From NCBI GenBank assembly GCA_947379865.1, contig CANCOY010000010.1, forward strand, positions 1 through 48,990: a stretch of 48,990 nucleotides of DNA, read 5' to 3'. The notes under the pieces were generated by a model that saw only the letters and a program-made list of their open reading frames with translations, made no database searches and was not told the origin of the DNA. Shown here in pieces: positions 8,707 through 16,328 of the stretch; within the stretch, counting starts at the first letter, position 1; the number at the start of each line of letters is the position of its first letter. Made by a program: the position numbers and the translations under genes. The stretch is from Acetobacteraceae bacterium (GTDB taxonomy: Bacteria; Pseudomonadota; Alphaproteobacteria; Zavarziniales; Zavarziniaceae).

Positions 8707-9663
8707 ATGGCACAGCCGACAACCGCAGTGCCCGCCTGGATGGGCCGCCTGACCCTGCCACTGATTGCCGCCCCCATGTTGCATGTCTCGGGGCCGGATC
8801 TGGTCATCGCCGCCTGCAACAGCGGCGTGATCGGGGCCTTTCCCACCGCCAATGCCCGCGACGTGGCCCAGTTGGACGACTGGCTTGGCCGCATGGTGCG
8901 GGAAGCGGGGCCGGATGCGGCACCCTGCTGTCCCAATCTCATCATCCGCCAGCCACGCCTGCGTGATGATCTGGCCTGCCTCGTGCGCCACCGGGTGGCC
9001 ATGGTGATCACCAGCGTCGGCTCACCAGCCGACGTGGTCGGCCCGTTGCACGATATTGGCGCCCTGGTCTTCGCCGATGTGGCCACCGTGGCCCATGCGG
9101 AAAAGGCCGTGCGGGCCGGCGCCGATGGTCTGGTGCTGCTGGGTGCCGGCGCAGGCGGGCAGACCGGCTGGCTCAACCCTCTCGCCTTTGTGCGGGCTGT
9201 GCGCGCAGGGTTCGATGGTCCCATCGTGCTGGCGGGGGGCATTTCCGATGGCCAAGCCCTTTGGGCGGCGCGGGTGCTGGGCTGTGACCTTGCCTATATG
9301 GGAACCAAATTCATCGCCACGCGGGAGAGCATGGCGTCTGACGCCTATCGCGACATGCTGGTGGCCTCCGGCATGGATGATGTGCTGCTGACCAAGGCCT
9401 TTACCGGCCTGCAGACCAGCATGCTGCGCCCCTCCATCATCGACGCCGGCCTCGACCCTGACCGCCTCGACGAACAGGTAACCCCGGCCACCGCACGCGA
9501 GGCCTTTGGCGGCGGCAAGGCGGCCGAGGGCAGGCGGCGCTGGGCCGATATCTGGAGTGCGGGCCATTCCGTGTCTGGCGTTGATGCTGTGCTTTCAGTC
9601 GCCGACCTTGTCGCCCAGACCCGCCGTGAATACGACGCTGCCCGCAGCCACCTGCCAGCCTGA
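8707..9663 (+). CDS. nitronate monooxygenase family flavoprotein 2 (His replaced by Gln)
   Basis: A 318-residue second member of the nitronate monooxygenase/2-nitropropane dioxygenase family, clearly divergent from its neighbour. It has LPLIAAPMLHVSGP at the N-terminus, ADVATVAHAEKAV, the flavin/active-site loop GAGAGGQTG, GPIVLAGGISDGQAL and MGTKFIATRESMAS. Where the first copy has GGHPG, this one has GGQTG, so the usual catalytic His is Gln; oxidation chemistry may differ, with an enoyl reductase or isomerase role possible. ATG 8707 is preceded by a G-rich ribosome site. The acyl-CoA ligase starts 12 nt after the stop, indicating one operon. Confidence 0.85.
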   Translation: MAQPTTAVPAWMGRLTLPLIAAPMLHVSGPDLVIAACNSGVIGAFPTANARDVAQLDDWLGRMVREAGPDAAPCCPNLIIRQPRLRDDLACLVRHRVAMVITSVGSPADVVGPLHDIGALVFADVATVAHAEKAVRAGADGLVLLGAGAGGQTGWLNPLAFVRAVRAGFDGPIVLAGGISDGQALWAARVLGCDLAYMGTKFIATRESMASDAYRDMLVASGMDDVLLTKAFTGLQTSMLRPSIIDAGLDPDRLDEQVTPATAREAFGGGKAAEGRRRWADIWSAGHSVSGVDAVLSVADLVAQTRREYDAARSHLPA

Positions 9664-9674
9664 GGAAGACCCCC

Positions 9675-11255
9675 ATGTCCGACGACAGCGTCCGCCCGGC
9701 CGATATCCACGCCGGCGCCACCACCGGCACCCAGACCCTCAGGGCGCTGGCCCGTTTTCCCGATCGCACGGCGTTTTCCTGGGATGGCGGCAGTCTCAGT
9801 TATGCCGGCACCTCTGACATGATCGGGCGCATGCAGCGGGTCTTCAGCCAGTCGGGCCTGGAGCGTGGCCAGCGCGTGGCCGTACTCTCGGCCAACCGGG
9901 TGGAATCCTGGTGCGCCAGCGTTGCCGCCCAGGCCCTTGGCCTTGTCACCACGGCGCTGCATGGCCTCGCCTCGCTGGAGGAACAGGCGGCCCAGGTGGA
10001 AGATGCCGAGGTTGACGCCCTGGTGGTGGATGCGTCGGGCTATGGGGCGCGGGGCGGCGATCTGGCAGCGCGCCTGTCGGGCAGGGGGCAGGTCTTTACC
10101 CTTGGCGCGGCTGACTATGGCCGCGATCTGGTGGCGGCGGCCGAGGCGGCAGGCACCCAGAGCCCGCGTGACCTGGCCCGGCCCGGCGACATGGCCATTC
10201 TCAACTACACGGGCGGCACCACGGGGAAGTCCAAGGGGGCTTTTCGGACGCATCGCCGGCTGGCGGTTGCCACCACCGCTACCCTTGCGGACTTTGAAAT
10301 TCCAGATCGCGCCCGCTATCTGGCGGTAGCGCCCATCAGCCATGTGGCCGGCAGCAAGGTATTGCCCGCACTGGTGCGCGGCGGCTCCATCCACCTCATG
10401 CGGGGCTTTGATCCGGCGGCTGTGCTGGCCACCATCGCGCGGGAGCGCATCGGCATGACCCTGCTGGTGCCCACCATGATCTATGCCCTGCTGGATTGCC
10501 CGGCCCTTGGCAGCACGGACCTGTCGTCGCTGGAACTGCTGCTCTATGGCGCCTCGCCCATGTCGCCCACAAGGCTGGTGGAGGGGCTGGAACGTATTGG
10601 CCCCGTGTTCTCCCAGCTCTATGGCCAGACGGAGTGCTATCCCCTCACCGTGCTGCGGCGCGAGGATCACGATGCGGCAAGGCCCGAACTCTTTGCTGCC
10701 TGCGGCTTCCCGGTCACCACCTGCGATGTGCGCCTGCTGGATGATGATGGCAATGAGGTGGCCCAGGGCCAGCCGGGCGAGATCTGTGCCCGTGGTCCCT
10801 ATGTGATGGACGGCTATCTGAAAATGCCGGAGCAGACGGCCGAAACCCTGAAACATGGCTGGCTGCATACGGGCGACATGGCCGTGGCCGACGAGCGTGG
10901 CTATCTCTATATCGTCGACCGCAAGAAGGATCTGATCGTCACCGGCGGTTTCAATGTCTATCCCCGGGGCGTGGAGGACGTGCTGACGTCCCATGCCGCC
11001 GTCGCCCAGGCAGCCGTCATCGGCGTGCCTGATCCCAAATGGGGCGAGGCGGTGATGGCCCTGGTGGTCCTCAGGCCTGGCGCCGCGGTAGATGAGGCAA
11101 GCCTGGCCCAACTGGTGCGCGACCGCCTTGGCTCGGTGCAGGCGCCCAAGCGTGTCGAATTTGTCGAGGCCCTGCCCACCACCGGCGTGGGCAAGGTCGA
11201 CAAGAAGGTGCTGCGCGCCCGCTTCTGGGCTGGCCAGACACGGATGGTGGGCTAG
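9675..11255 (+). CDS. AMP-forming acyl-CoA synthetase / carboxylate-CoA ligase
   Basis: A 526-residue ANL-superfamily ligase that would activate a carboxylic acid with ATP and CoA. Motifs in order: the phosphate-binding loop YTGGTTGKSKGA (about residues 175-187; the usual PKG is SKG), LYGQTECYP, HTGDMAV, the hinge region VDRKKDLIVTGGFNVYP and the C-terminal catalytic-lysine motif TGVGKVDKK. Length is normal. The ATG lies 12 nt after the previous stop with GAGGAA upstream. It sits in a run with a BadI-like ring hydrolase and two flavoproteins, so the natural substrate is probably the ring carboxylate that feeds that pathway; a medium-chain fatty acid is the alternative. Confidence 0.92.
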   Translation: MSDDSVRPADIHAGATTGTQTLRALARFPDRTAFSWDGGSLSYAGTSDMIGRMQRVFSQSGLERGQRVAVLSANRVESWCASVAAQALGLVTTALHGLASLEEQAAQVEDAEVDALVVDASGYGARGGDLAARLSGRGQVFTLGAADYGRDLVAAAEAAGTQSPRDLARPGDMAILNYTGGTTGKSKGAFRTHRRLAVATTATLADFEIPDRARYLAVAPISHVAGSKVLPALVRGGSIHLMRGFDPAAVLATIARERIGMTLLVPTMIYALLDCPALGSTDLSSLELLLYGASPMSPTRLVEGLERIGPVFSQLYGQTECYPLTVLRREDHDAARPELFAACGFPVTTCDVRLLDDDGNEVAQGQPGEICARGPYVMDGYLKMPEQTAETLKHGWLHTGDMAVADERGYLYIVDRKKDLIVTGGFNVYPRGVEDVLTSHAAVAQAAVIGVPDPKWGEAVMALVVLRPGAAVDEASLAQLVRDRLGSVQAPKRVEFVEALPTTGVGKVDKKVLRARFWAGQTRMVG

Positions 11256-11347
11256 CCAAGGCGAGCAGCCCCCCCGATTTACCAATTGCAGGCGCCCCCG
11301 GGCCTGCTACAGTTTCAGGAAATAACGAAAACCCGGGGAGAAAGCGC

Positions 11348-12595
11348 ATGAAGACAATCTGGTTTCACATGCAGGGCTATCGCGACCTGCCCGACGATTT
11401 CCACAAGCGCTATGAAAGCGTGTGGGTGACGCCGCCAACAGACGAGCTGTGCGATCCGGCCATGGTCGCCAAATACCTGCGTTGGAACGTCGAAGAGCTG
11501 GAAGAGGCCGATGATCTTGGCTTTGATGGCCTTGGCATCAACGAGCATCACCAGAATGCCTATGGCTTTCCCGTCTCGCCCAATCTGATTGCCTCGATCC
11601 TGGCCCGTCGCCAGTCCGATGCGGCGCTGGTGGTGCTGGGCAATACCCTGCCGCTTTATAACCCGCCCATGCGCGTGGCTGAGGAGTTCGCCCTGCTGGA
11701 CTGCCTGTCGGGCGGGCGGCTGGTGGCGGGTTTCCCCGTGGGCTCGCCCATGGATACGGTGGGCTGCTATGGCATTCCGCCGACCCAGGTGCGGCCGCGT
11801 TATTACGAGGCCCACGATCTGATCAAGAAGGCGTGGACCACCAAGGGCACGTTCCCCTTCAACGGCCAGTTCACCAAGCTGCGCTATGTCAACATGTGGC
11901 CAAAGCCCCTGCAGCAGCCCCATCCGCCGATCTGGCTGGCGGGCGGCGGCTCGGTCGAGACATGGAAGTTCGCGGCCGACAACAACTATACCTACAACTA
12001 CCTCAGCTTTAACGGCCACGCCGCCGCCAAGGGCATGATGGATGCCTATTGGCAACAGGTGGAGCAGGCGGGCCTCGACGATAATCCCTATCGCGCCGGC
12101 TTTGCCCAGCTGGTGGTGGTCGCCGATACCGACGCCATGGCCGAGAAGCTCTATCTCAAGCACCTGCAGAACTTTTACTCGAAGTCTCTGCACATTCCGG
12201 CGCATCAGGCGGCGATTCCGGGCTTCATGACCAAGAAGAGCGTCGAGTACAACCTGCGCAAGGGCGCCAAGAGCTTCTCTGGCCTGATTGCCGATCCCTA
12301 TAATGCAACCTGGAAGGACTTCACCGAGACGAACAAGATCGTCATCGGCGGCAGCCCGGAGACGGTGGCAACCCAGCTTGAGGAAGCCGCGCGCAACCTG
12401 CGCATCGGCCATCTGATGGTGATCCTGCAGATCCAGTCCATGGACCGGGAACTGACCTCCTACAACACCCGCCTCTTTGCCGACAAGGTGCTGCCGCGTC
12501 TGCGCAACATCTGGGACAAGGAAGGGTACAAGGATCATTGGTGGCCGGCTGGCGCCACGCGTAATCAGGTGGTCCAGAAGGAAGCGGCAGAATGA
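11348..12595 (+). CDS. LLM-class flavin-dependent oxidoreductase (luciferase-like monooxygenase)
   Basis: A 415-residue bacterial-luciferase-fold enzyme using reduced flavin and oxygen. Seen: GFDGLGINEHHQNAYGF (about residues 57-75, the luciferase EHH-type segment), GNTLPLYNPPMRVAEEFALL, the conserved LSGGRLVAGFPVGSP and PPIWLAGGGS. The extended C-terminus holds an IGGSPETVATQLEEAA block. The start ATG has CCGGGGAGAAAGCGC upstream. Its last bases overlap the following alpha/beta hydrolase (ATGA), a sign of translational coupling. In known pathways such enzymes carry out Baeyer-Villiger or C-C and C-S cleavage reactions; here I infer oxygenation of a ring intermediate whose product the hydrolase then opens. 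Confidence 0.9.
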   Translation: MKTIWFHMQGYRDLPDDFHKRYESVWVTPPTDELCDPAMVAKYLRWNVEELEEADDLGFDGLGINEHHQNAYGFPVSPNLIASILARRQSDAALVVLGNTLPLYNPPMRVAEEFALLDCLSGGRLVAGFPVGSPMDTVGCYGIPPTQVRPRYYEAHDLIKKAWTTKGTFPFNGQFTKLRYVNMWPKPLQQPHPPIWLAGGGSVETWKFAADNNYTYNYLSFNGHAAAKGMMDAYWQQVEQAGLDDNPYRAGFAQLVVVADTDAMAEKLYLKHLQNFYSKSLHIPAHQAAIPGFMTKKSVEYNLRKGAKSFSGLIADPYNATWKDFTETNKIVIGGSPETVATQLEEAARNLRIGHLMVILQIQSMDRELTSYNTRLFADKVLPRLRNIWDKEGYKDHWWPAGATRNQVVQKEAAE

Positions 12596-13380
12596 CCGCG
12601 CCCATCACCTCCATCAAGGTTGCCGAGGAGATCTCGCCCACCGCCGTCATGATCAAGGGTGACGGCCCGCCGCTGGTCTATCTGCACGGCCTGCTGGGGC
12701 CGGAATGGGATGGCCTGCTTGACGATCTGGCAAAGAAGCGCCGGGTCCATGCGCCAGCCCATGTCGGCTCGGACGAGCCGGAAGAGCTGCGCCATGTCGA
12801 CGGGATCTATGACCTTGTCCTCTATTATGACGAGGTCTTTGATCGCCTTGGGCTGGAGCAGTTCGACCTGGTGGGGCATTCGTTTGGCGGCATGGTGGCG
12901 GCAGAAATCGCTGCCGCCTATCCGGCGCGGGTGCGCAAGCTTGCCCTGATCGATCCGCTGGGCCTCTGGCGCGATGATGAGCCGGTCGAGGACTATCTGA
13001 TGGTGGCGCCCGACCGGCAGGTGGGCCTGCTGCTGGGCGATCCAGCGCGGGACGATGTGAAGGCAAAACTGGCGCTGCCGGACGATCCGGAGGCGCAACT
13101 GCAAGAGATCCTCCACCGCGTTACGGTGATGGCGAGTTCCGCCCATTTCCTCTGGCCGATCCCCGAGCGCGGCCTGAAGAAACGCCTGCACCGCATCCGG
13201 GCCGAGACGCTGATCCTCTGGGGCGCCGACGACCGGTTGGTGCCGCAGGTCTATGCCCACGACTTCGCCGCCAAGATCGCAAAGTCCGAAGTGGCTATCA
13301 TCCCGGGTGCGGGCCACGCGCCGCAGTTCGACCAGCGGGCCGCTGTGTCTGAAAAGCTCCTCGGCTTCCTCGCCCCTTAG
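12592..13380 (+). CDS. alpha/beta hydrolase coupled to the luciferase-like monooxygenase
   Basis: A 262-residue cytoplasmic alpha/beta hydrolase without a signal peptide. The triad is readable: nucleophile in GHSFGGM (about residue 99), acid in ILWGADDRL (about residue 211) and His in GAGHAPQ. The oxyanion segment is LVYLHGLLG. The start codon overlaps the stop of the monooxygenase by 4 nt, so the two are made together. Pairing of an oxygenase with such a hydrolase suggests ester/lactone or beta-diketone hydrolysis. It is the last gene of the rightward operon and ends just before a long hairpin. The exact substrate is unknown. Confidence 0.9.
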   Translation: MTAPITSIKVAEEISPTAVMIKGDGPPLVYLHGLLGPEWDGLLDDLAKKRRVHAPAHVGSDEPEELRHVDGIYDLVLYYDEVFDRLGLEQFDLVGHSFGGMVAAEIAAAYPARVRKLALIDPLGLWRDDEPVEDYLMVAPDRQVGLLLGDPARDDVKAKLALPDDPEAQLQEILHRVTVMASSAHFLWPIPERGLKKRLHRIRAETLILWGADDRLVPQVYAHDFAAKIAKSEVAIIPGAGHAPQFDQRAAVSEKLLGFLAP

Positions 13381-13394
13381 GCTCCCTTTGTTAA

Positions 13395-13427
13395 CCCATG
13401 CTGGCCATTCCGGATGGTCAGCATGGG
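13395..13427. terminator. bidirectional hairpin between convergent genes
   Basis: Two 14-nt arms (13395-13408 and 13414-13427) pair except for one G-U, around a TCCGG loop. It lies in the 55 bp between the stop of the rightward alpha/beta hydrolase and the stop of the leftward dehydrogenase. There is no clear T-tract on either strand, so it may block read-through from both sides mainly by its stem. Confidence 0.6.
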
Positions 13428-13435
13428 CAGGGACC

Positions 13436-14401
13436 TCAGTACCCGGCTTCGGGATCTACCGGGTTCAGCATGGGCACATCGTCGCGAAAGCGCGTGATGT
13501 TATCGGTGATGATGGCCTTGAGGCGATCAAGGCCGCTGGGCCCGCCTGCCCATGAGGTATGGGCGGAAACACGCACCTTGGCGTGGGCATATAGCGGATG
13601 GCCCGCTGGCAACGGCTCGGGATCTGTAACATCAAGGGTTGCCATGGCGAGCCGCCCGGCATCAAGGGCGGCGATCAGCGCCACCTGATCCACAATCCCG
13701 CCGCGGGCGACATTGATGAAATGGGCGCCGGGCTTGAACAGGGCCAGGGTGCGCGAGTTGATCAGTTCCCGTGTTGCCTCGGTCAGCGGCGTGCCGACCA
13801 CCACATGATCAGAGGCGGCAAGCAGGCTGGCAAGGCTGACATTCTCCACGCCTGCCATGCCGCTGGGACCCTGGCTGCGCTTGTTGCAGAGCACTGTCAT
13901 GCCAAAGGGCAGGGCGCGTTCGGCCACCCCCCGGCAGATGGCACCAAAGCCAATCAGGCCCAGCGTCTTGCCATGCAATGTCCCCAGTGGGGCGGTCGCC
14001 CATTGGGCCGCGTCATTGATCCAGACGGCGGGAATCGCCTTTTCGAAGGCCAGCATGGCGGCCATCACGAATTCGGCCATGAAGATCGCCGTCGATCCGC
14101 TGGCGGTGGCGGCCGGCGGCTGGCCAGTGAACATCCAGCGGGGGTATTCGTCGATCCCGGCAGACAGGCACTGAATGGCTTTCAGCCCATAGGGCCAGCC
14201 ATTTGGCGGGACATCAGGCATGACAGCACCACCCGCTCGCACGGGCAGGACAAGCAGGACATCAACCTCATCAGGGATCGGCAGGGGCCGGTCCTGAGAC
14301 AGGCGAACCGCCTGCACGCCTTCCGGCAGGCAGGATGCGACAAGGGCGGCAAGACCATCAGGAAAATGGTGGCCAACGGTGATCTGGCGGGGTTTGGACA
14401 T
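13436..14401 (-). CDS. D-isomer-specific 2-hydroxyacid dehydrogenase family protein
   Basis: A 321-residue NAD(P)-dependent dehydrogenase. The nucleotide-binding part has LGLIGFGAICRGVAERAL (about residues 147-164). The catalytic set is visible: Arg in NVARGGIVD, Glu in TDPEPLP and His in SAHTSWAGG. The family reduces 2-keto acids such as glyoxylate, hydroxypyruvate or phosphoglycerate precursors; the substrate is not predictable here. The start is ATG 14401; a GTG at 14416 would add five residues, and neither has a strong ribosome site. The CDP-alcohol phosphotransferase gene lies 57 bp upstream on the same strand. Confidence 0.88.
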   Translation of the reverse strand: MSKPRQITVGHHFPDGLAALVASCLPEGVQAVRLSQDRPLPIPDEVDVLLVLPVRAGGAVMPDVPPNGWPYGLKAIQCLSAGIDEYPRWMFTGQPPAATASGSTAIFMAEFVMAAMLAFEKAIPAVWINDAAQWATAPLGTLHGKTLGLIGFGAICRGVAERALPFGMTVLCNKRSQGPSGMAGVENVSLASLLAASDHVVVGTPLTEATRELINSRTLALFKPGAHFINVARGGIVDQVALIAALDAGRLAMATLDVTDPEPLPAGHPLYAHAKVRVSAHTSWAGGPSGLDRLKAIITDNITRFRDDVPMLNPVDPEAGY

Positions 14402-14457
14402 GCCTGAATGGATCACGCCAGGGCTTGGCTTGGCAAGTCCTGGCCCCGGCCCGATGT

Positions 14458-15078
14458 TCAGCCTGCCGAGGCCATTACTTCCGCACGCTTGCGCAGGTAC
14501 CGCACGCCCGTGACCACGGCAATGATCGGCACAACCAGACCAGCTGCAACCAGCACAAACGAGAGCACATCAAGCCACGCCAGTGGCGCCAGCAGATAGA
14601 GCATGTCGTCGAAATCAAAGCCCCAGATGCCGGCATAGGCTTTCTGCCCCGGCGGCGACAGGCGCTCCAGCTGTTCCGAGCAATAGCCGCAGATCAGCAG
14701 GCCCACCGCAGTCCAGGCGCCCATGGCAATCGACCAGTCGGCCAGCGCCCCACCCTTGTGGGCAAAGCCTAGACCAATGGCAAGGAAGAACACGGCATTG
14801 CAGATCTCGTCCGAGTAATAGTCGAACGTGTGGCCCCAGGCCGAGGTCTTGCCACTGATGCGGGCAAGCTCCCCATCGGCCCGATCAAGAAAGGCGGACA
14901 GCAGCCAGATCCAGCCACCCGTGATGTCGCCCGAACGGGTGCCAAGGGAGAAGTACCAGCACGATGCAAGCCCGACAGCAAGGCGCACCGCCGTGAGGTG
15001 ATTTGGCGTGATCGGCGTGTTCACAAGCGGGCGCACCACGATGCGGGCAAGCTTGTGGGTCCAGGACGATCCGATCAT
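14458..15078 (-). CDS. CDP-alcohol phosphatidyltransferase family membrane enzyme
   Basis: A 206-residue membrane enzyme with several hydrophobic helices. The complete family signature D-x2-DG-x2-AR-x8-G-x3-D-x3-D is present: DRADGELAR followed by GHTFDYYSD, near residues 65-90. Such enzymes join a CDP-activated alcohol to a second alcohol, producing phospholipids or phosphodiester-linked head groups. The start overlaps the stop of the nucleotidyltransferase by 4 nt (ATGA), so the pair should act in sequence: the transferase makes a CDP-alcohol and this enzyme uses it. This resembles the inositol-phosphate cytidylyltransferase/DIPP synthase pair, but the alcohols here are unknown. Confidence 0.9.
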   Translation of the reverse strand: MIGSSWTHKLARIVVRPLVNTPITPNHLTAVRLAVGLASCWYFSLGTRSGDITGGWIWLLSAFLDRADGELARISGKTSAWGHTFDYYSDEICNAVFFLAIGLGFAHKGGALADWSIAMGAWTAVGLLICGYCSEQLERLSPPGQKAYAGIWGFDFDDMLYLLAPLAWLDVLSFVLVAAGLVVPIIAVVTGVRYLRKRAEVMASAG

Positions 15079-15836
15079 GACTGGACTGCCTTTGCCCTGC
15101 GCAACGGCGCGTCGGCAAGCTCGGCCAGCAGCTGGTTGGCTTTCTCGACGTCTTCCGGGAAATCGATCTCCGTCCAGGGCAGGCCTGAGACATCGGCAAA
15201 GCCGAACCGGTCGGGCTCCGCCTGCATGGCCAGACGGATCGCTTCTTCATATTCAAGCCCGGCGCCGCCATCAGCAATCAGGCGCTCGGCCGCTGCCAGA
15301 ATCTTGCCCATTTCGGCGGGAGCAAGACGGAAGAAGCCAACGGACTCGCCGTGCCAGTCATGGGCTTCTGTCGGGCGCTTGTGAAAATCCACAATGCGAC
15401 CGTCGCGGATGCACAGCTTAACGGGCTCGTCGCCCGGCTCGATGTTGCGATCCATCAAAAGGCAGTTGTCGAGCGGCGCATCGATCAGCTGCCGCATCAG
15501 GCGGGTGTCATAAATCACATCGCCATCCATCAGGATGGCCGGCGCCTCATCGGTCAGCCGCGCCCGGGCCTCCCAGAACGAGAGGATGCTGCCTTCCTGA
15601 AACCGCGGGTTGTGAATCAGGCTGACGCTGGTTTCGCCCAGACGCGCCAGTTCCTTCTCGATGGCTGACGCGTTGAAGCCGACGACCAGCCCAACGTCGT
15701 CCACTCCCGATGCCCTTAGCACCGCCAGGTGGCGCTCCAGCAGCGACATGCCGCCAAACTGCAGCAGGACTTTTGGATAATCCGCGAACGCTCCGAGACG
15801 GCGTCCCCGACCTGCCGCCAGGATCGTTGCCTTCAT
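15075..15836 (-). CDS. sugar-phosphate/alcohol-phosphate nucleotidyltransferase
   Basis: A 253-residue NTP-transferase. The N-terminus has the nucleotide-binding signature ILAAGRGRRLG, then YPKVLLQFGGMSLLERHL, and the metal-binding Asp pair in LMDGDVIYD near residue 105. ATG 15836 was chosen: it has AAGGTG upstream and begins directly at the conserved fold, while the frame extends to 15896 without support. It overlaps the CDP-alcohol phosphotransferase by 4 nt, so CTP is the probable donor and a phosphorylated alcohol (inositol, glycerol, choline or similar) the acceptor. No kinase for the alcohol lies beside it. Confidence 0.85.
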   Translation of the reverse strand: MKATILAAGRGRRLGAFADYPKVLLQFGGMSLLERHLAVLRASGVDDVGLVVGFNASAIEKELARLGETSVSLIHNPRFQEGSILSFWEARARLTDEAPAILMDGDVIYDTRLMRQLIDAPLDNCLLMDRNIEPGDEPVKLCIRDGRIVDFHKRPTEAHDWHGESVGFFRLAPAEMGKILAAAERLIADGGAGLEYEEAIRLAMQAEPDRFGFADVSGLPWTEIDFPEDVEKANQLLAELADAPLRRAKAVQS

Positions 15837-16328
15837 GACCACACCTTGATGCATCCCAATCGCAGCGATTGCGATCTCGTTGATGCGGAGTGTCATGCAA
15901 TTTCAGCAAAAATGAAATGTCTTCGGCCATGCCCGCAACCGCAATCGCGCCGGGCGGGATCTGCTGGTGCTGGCACCCGTTGCCGGGTTTCAGAGGCGCC
16001 TTAGGTCGCTGTCGTTAACGATTTGTAAATTATTTGGCGACAAAGATTGCCCAAGAGAGAAGTAAAAAATGAAAACGTTTCGTAGAAACGAAAAACAAAT
16101 TTTAAATTTTGACAGGTATGAACATAAATTTCTAATAACAAAAATCTAGTATTTTTCACAATATGATATTTTTAAATGTAACCTGATAGGTAAGTATTTC
16201 AATATTTCAACACTCAAAAAAATCAGAGAGAAAAATAATAGAATCGGCCAATCGGCCAGCCTCAGAAATGTCATGCCATCTGATGGCATTGCGTTTCCCG
16301 ACCCTAAAACGTACCGGAGTTCCAAAAC
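15837..16328. promoter_or_regulatory. AT-rich divergent intergenic region with inverted repeats
   Basis: About 490 bp separate the leftward nucleotidyltransferase from the rightward beta-helix gene; 16015-16270 is markedly AT-rich against GC-rich surroundings. Visible symmetric elements: ATTTCA/TGAAAT (15900-15905, 15913-15918), TCGTTAACGA (16012-16021) and CGTTTC-GTA-GAAACG (16076-16090). A TTGACA at 16109-16114 is followed at about 18 bp by TAATAA, a possible sigma-70-type promoter toward the beta-helix gene. TTAA-N7-TAAA at 16015 is one base from the CtrA pattern TTAA-N7-TTAA. No gene is seen. The roles are inferred from shape only. Confidence 0.4.

Noticed and set aside
9345..11285. 646-codon open frame on the minus strand
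   Set aside because: It is antisense to the acyl-CoA ligase and the second flavoprotein, which have full motif sets; the minus-strand product has no recognisable domain.
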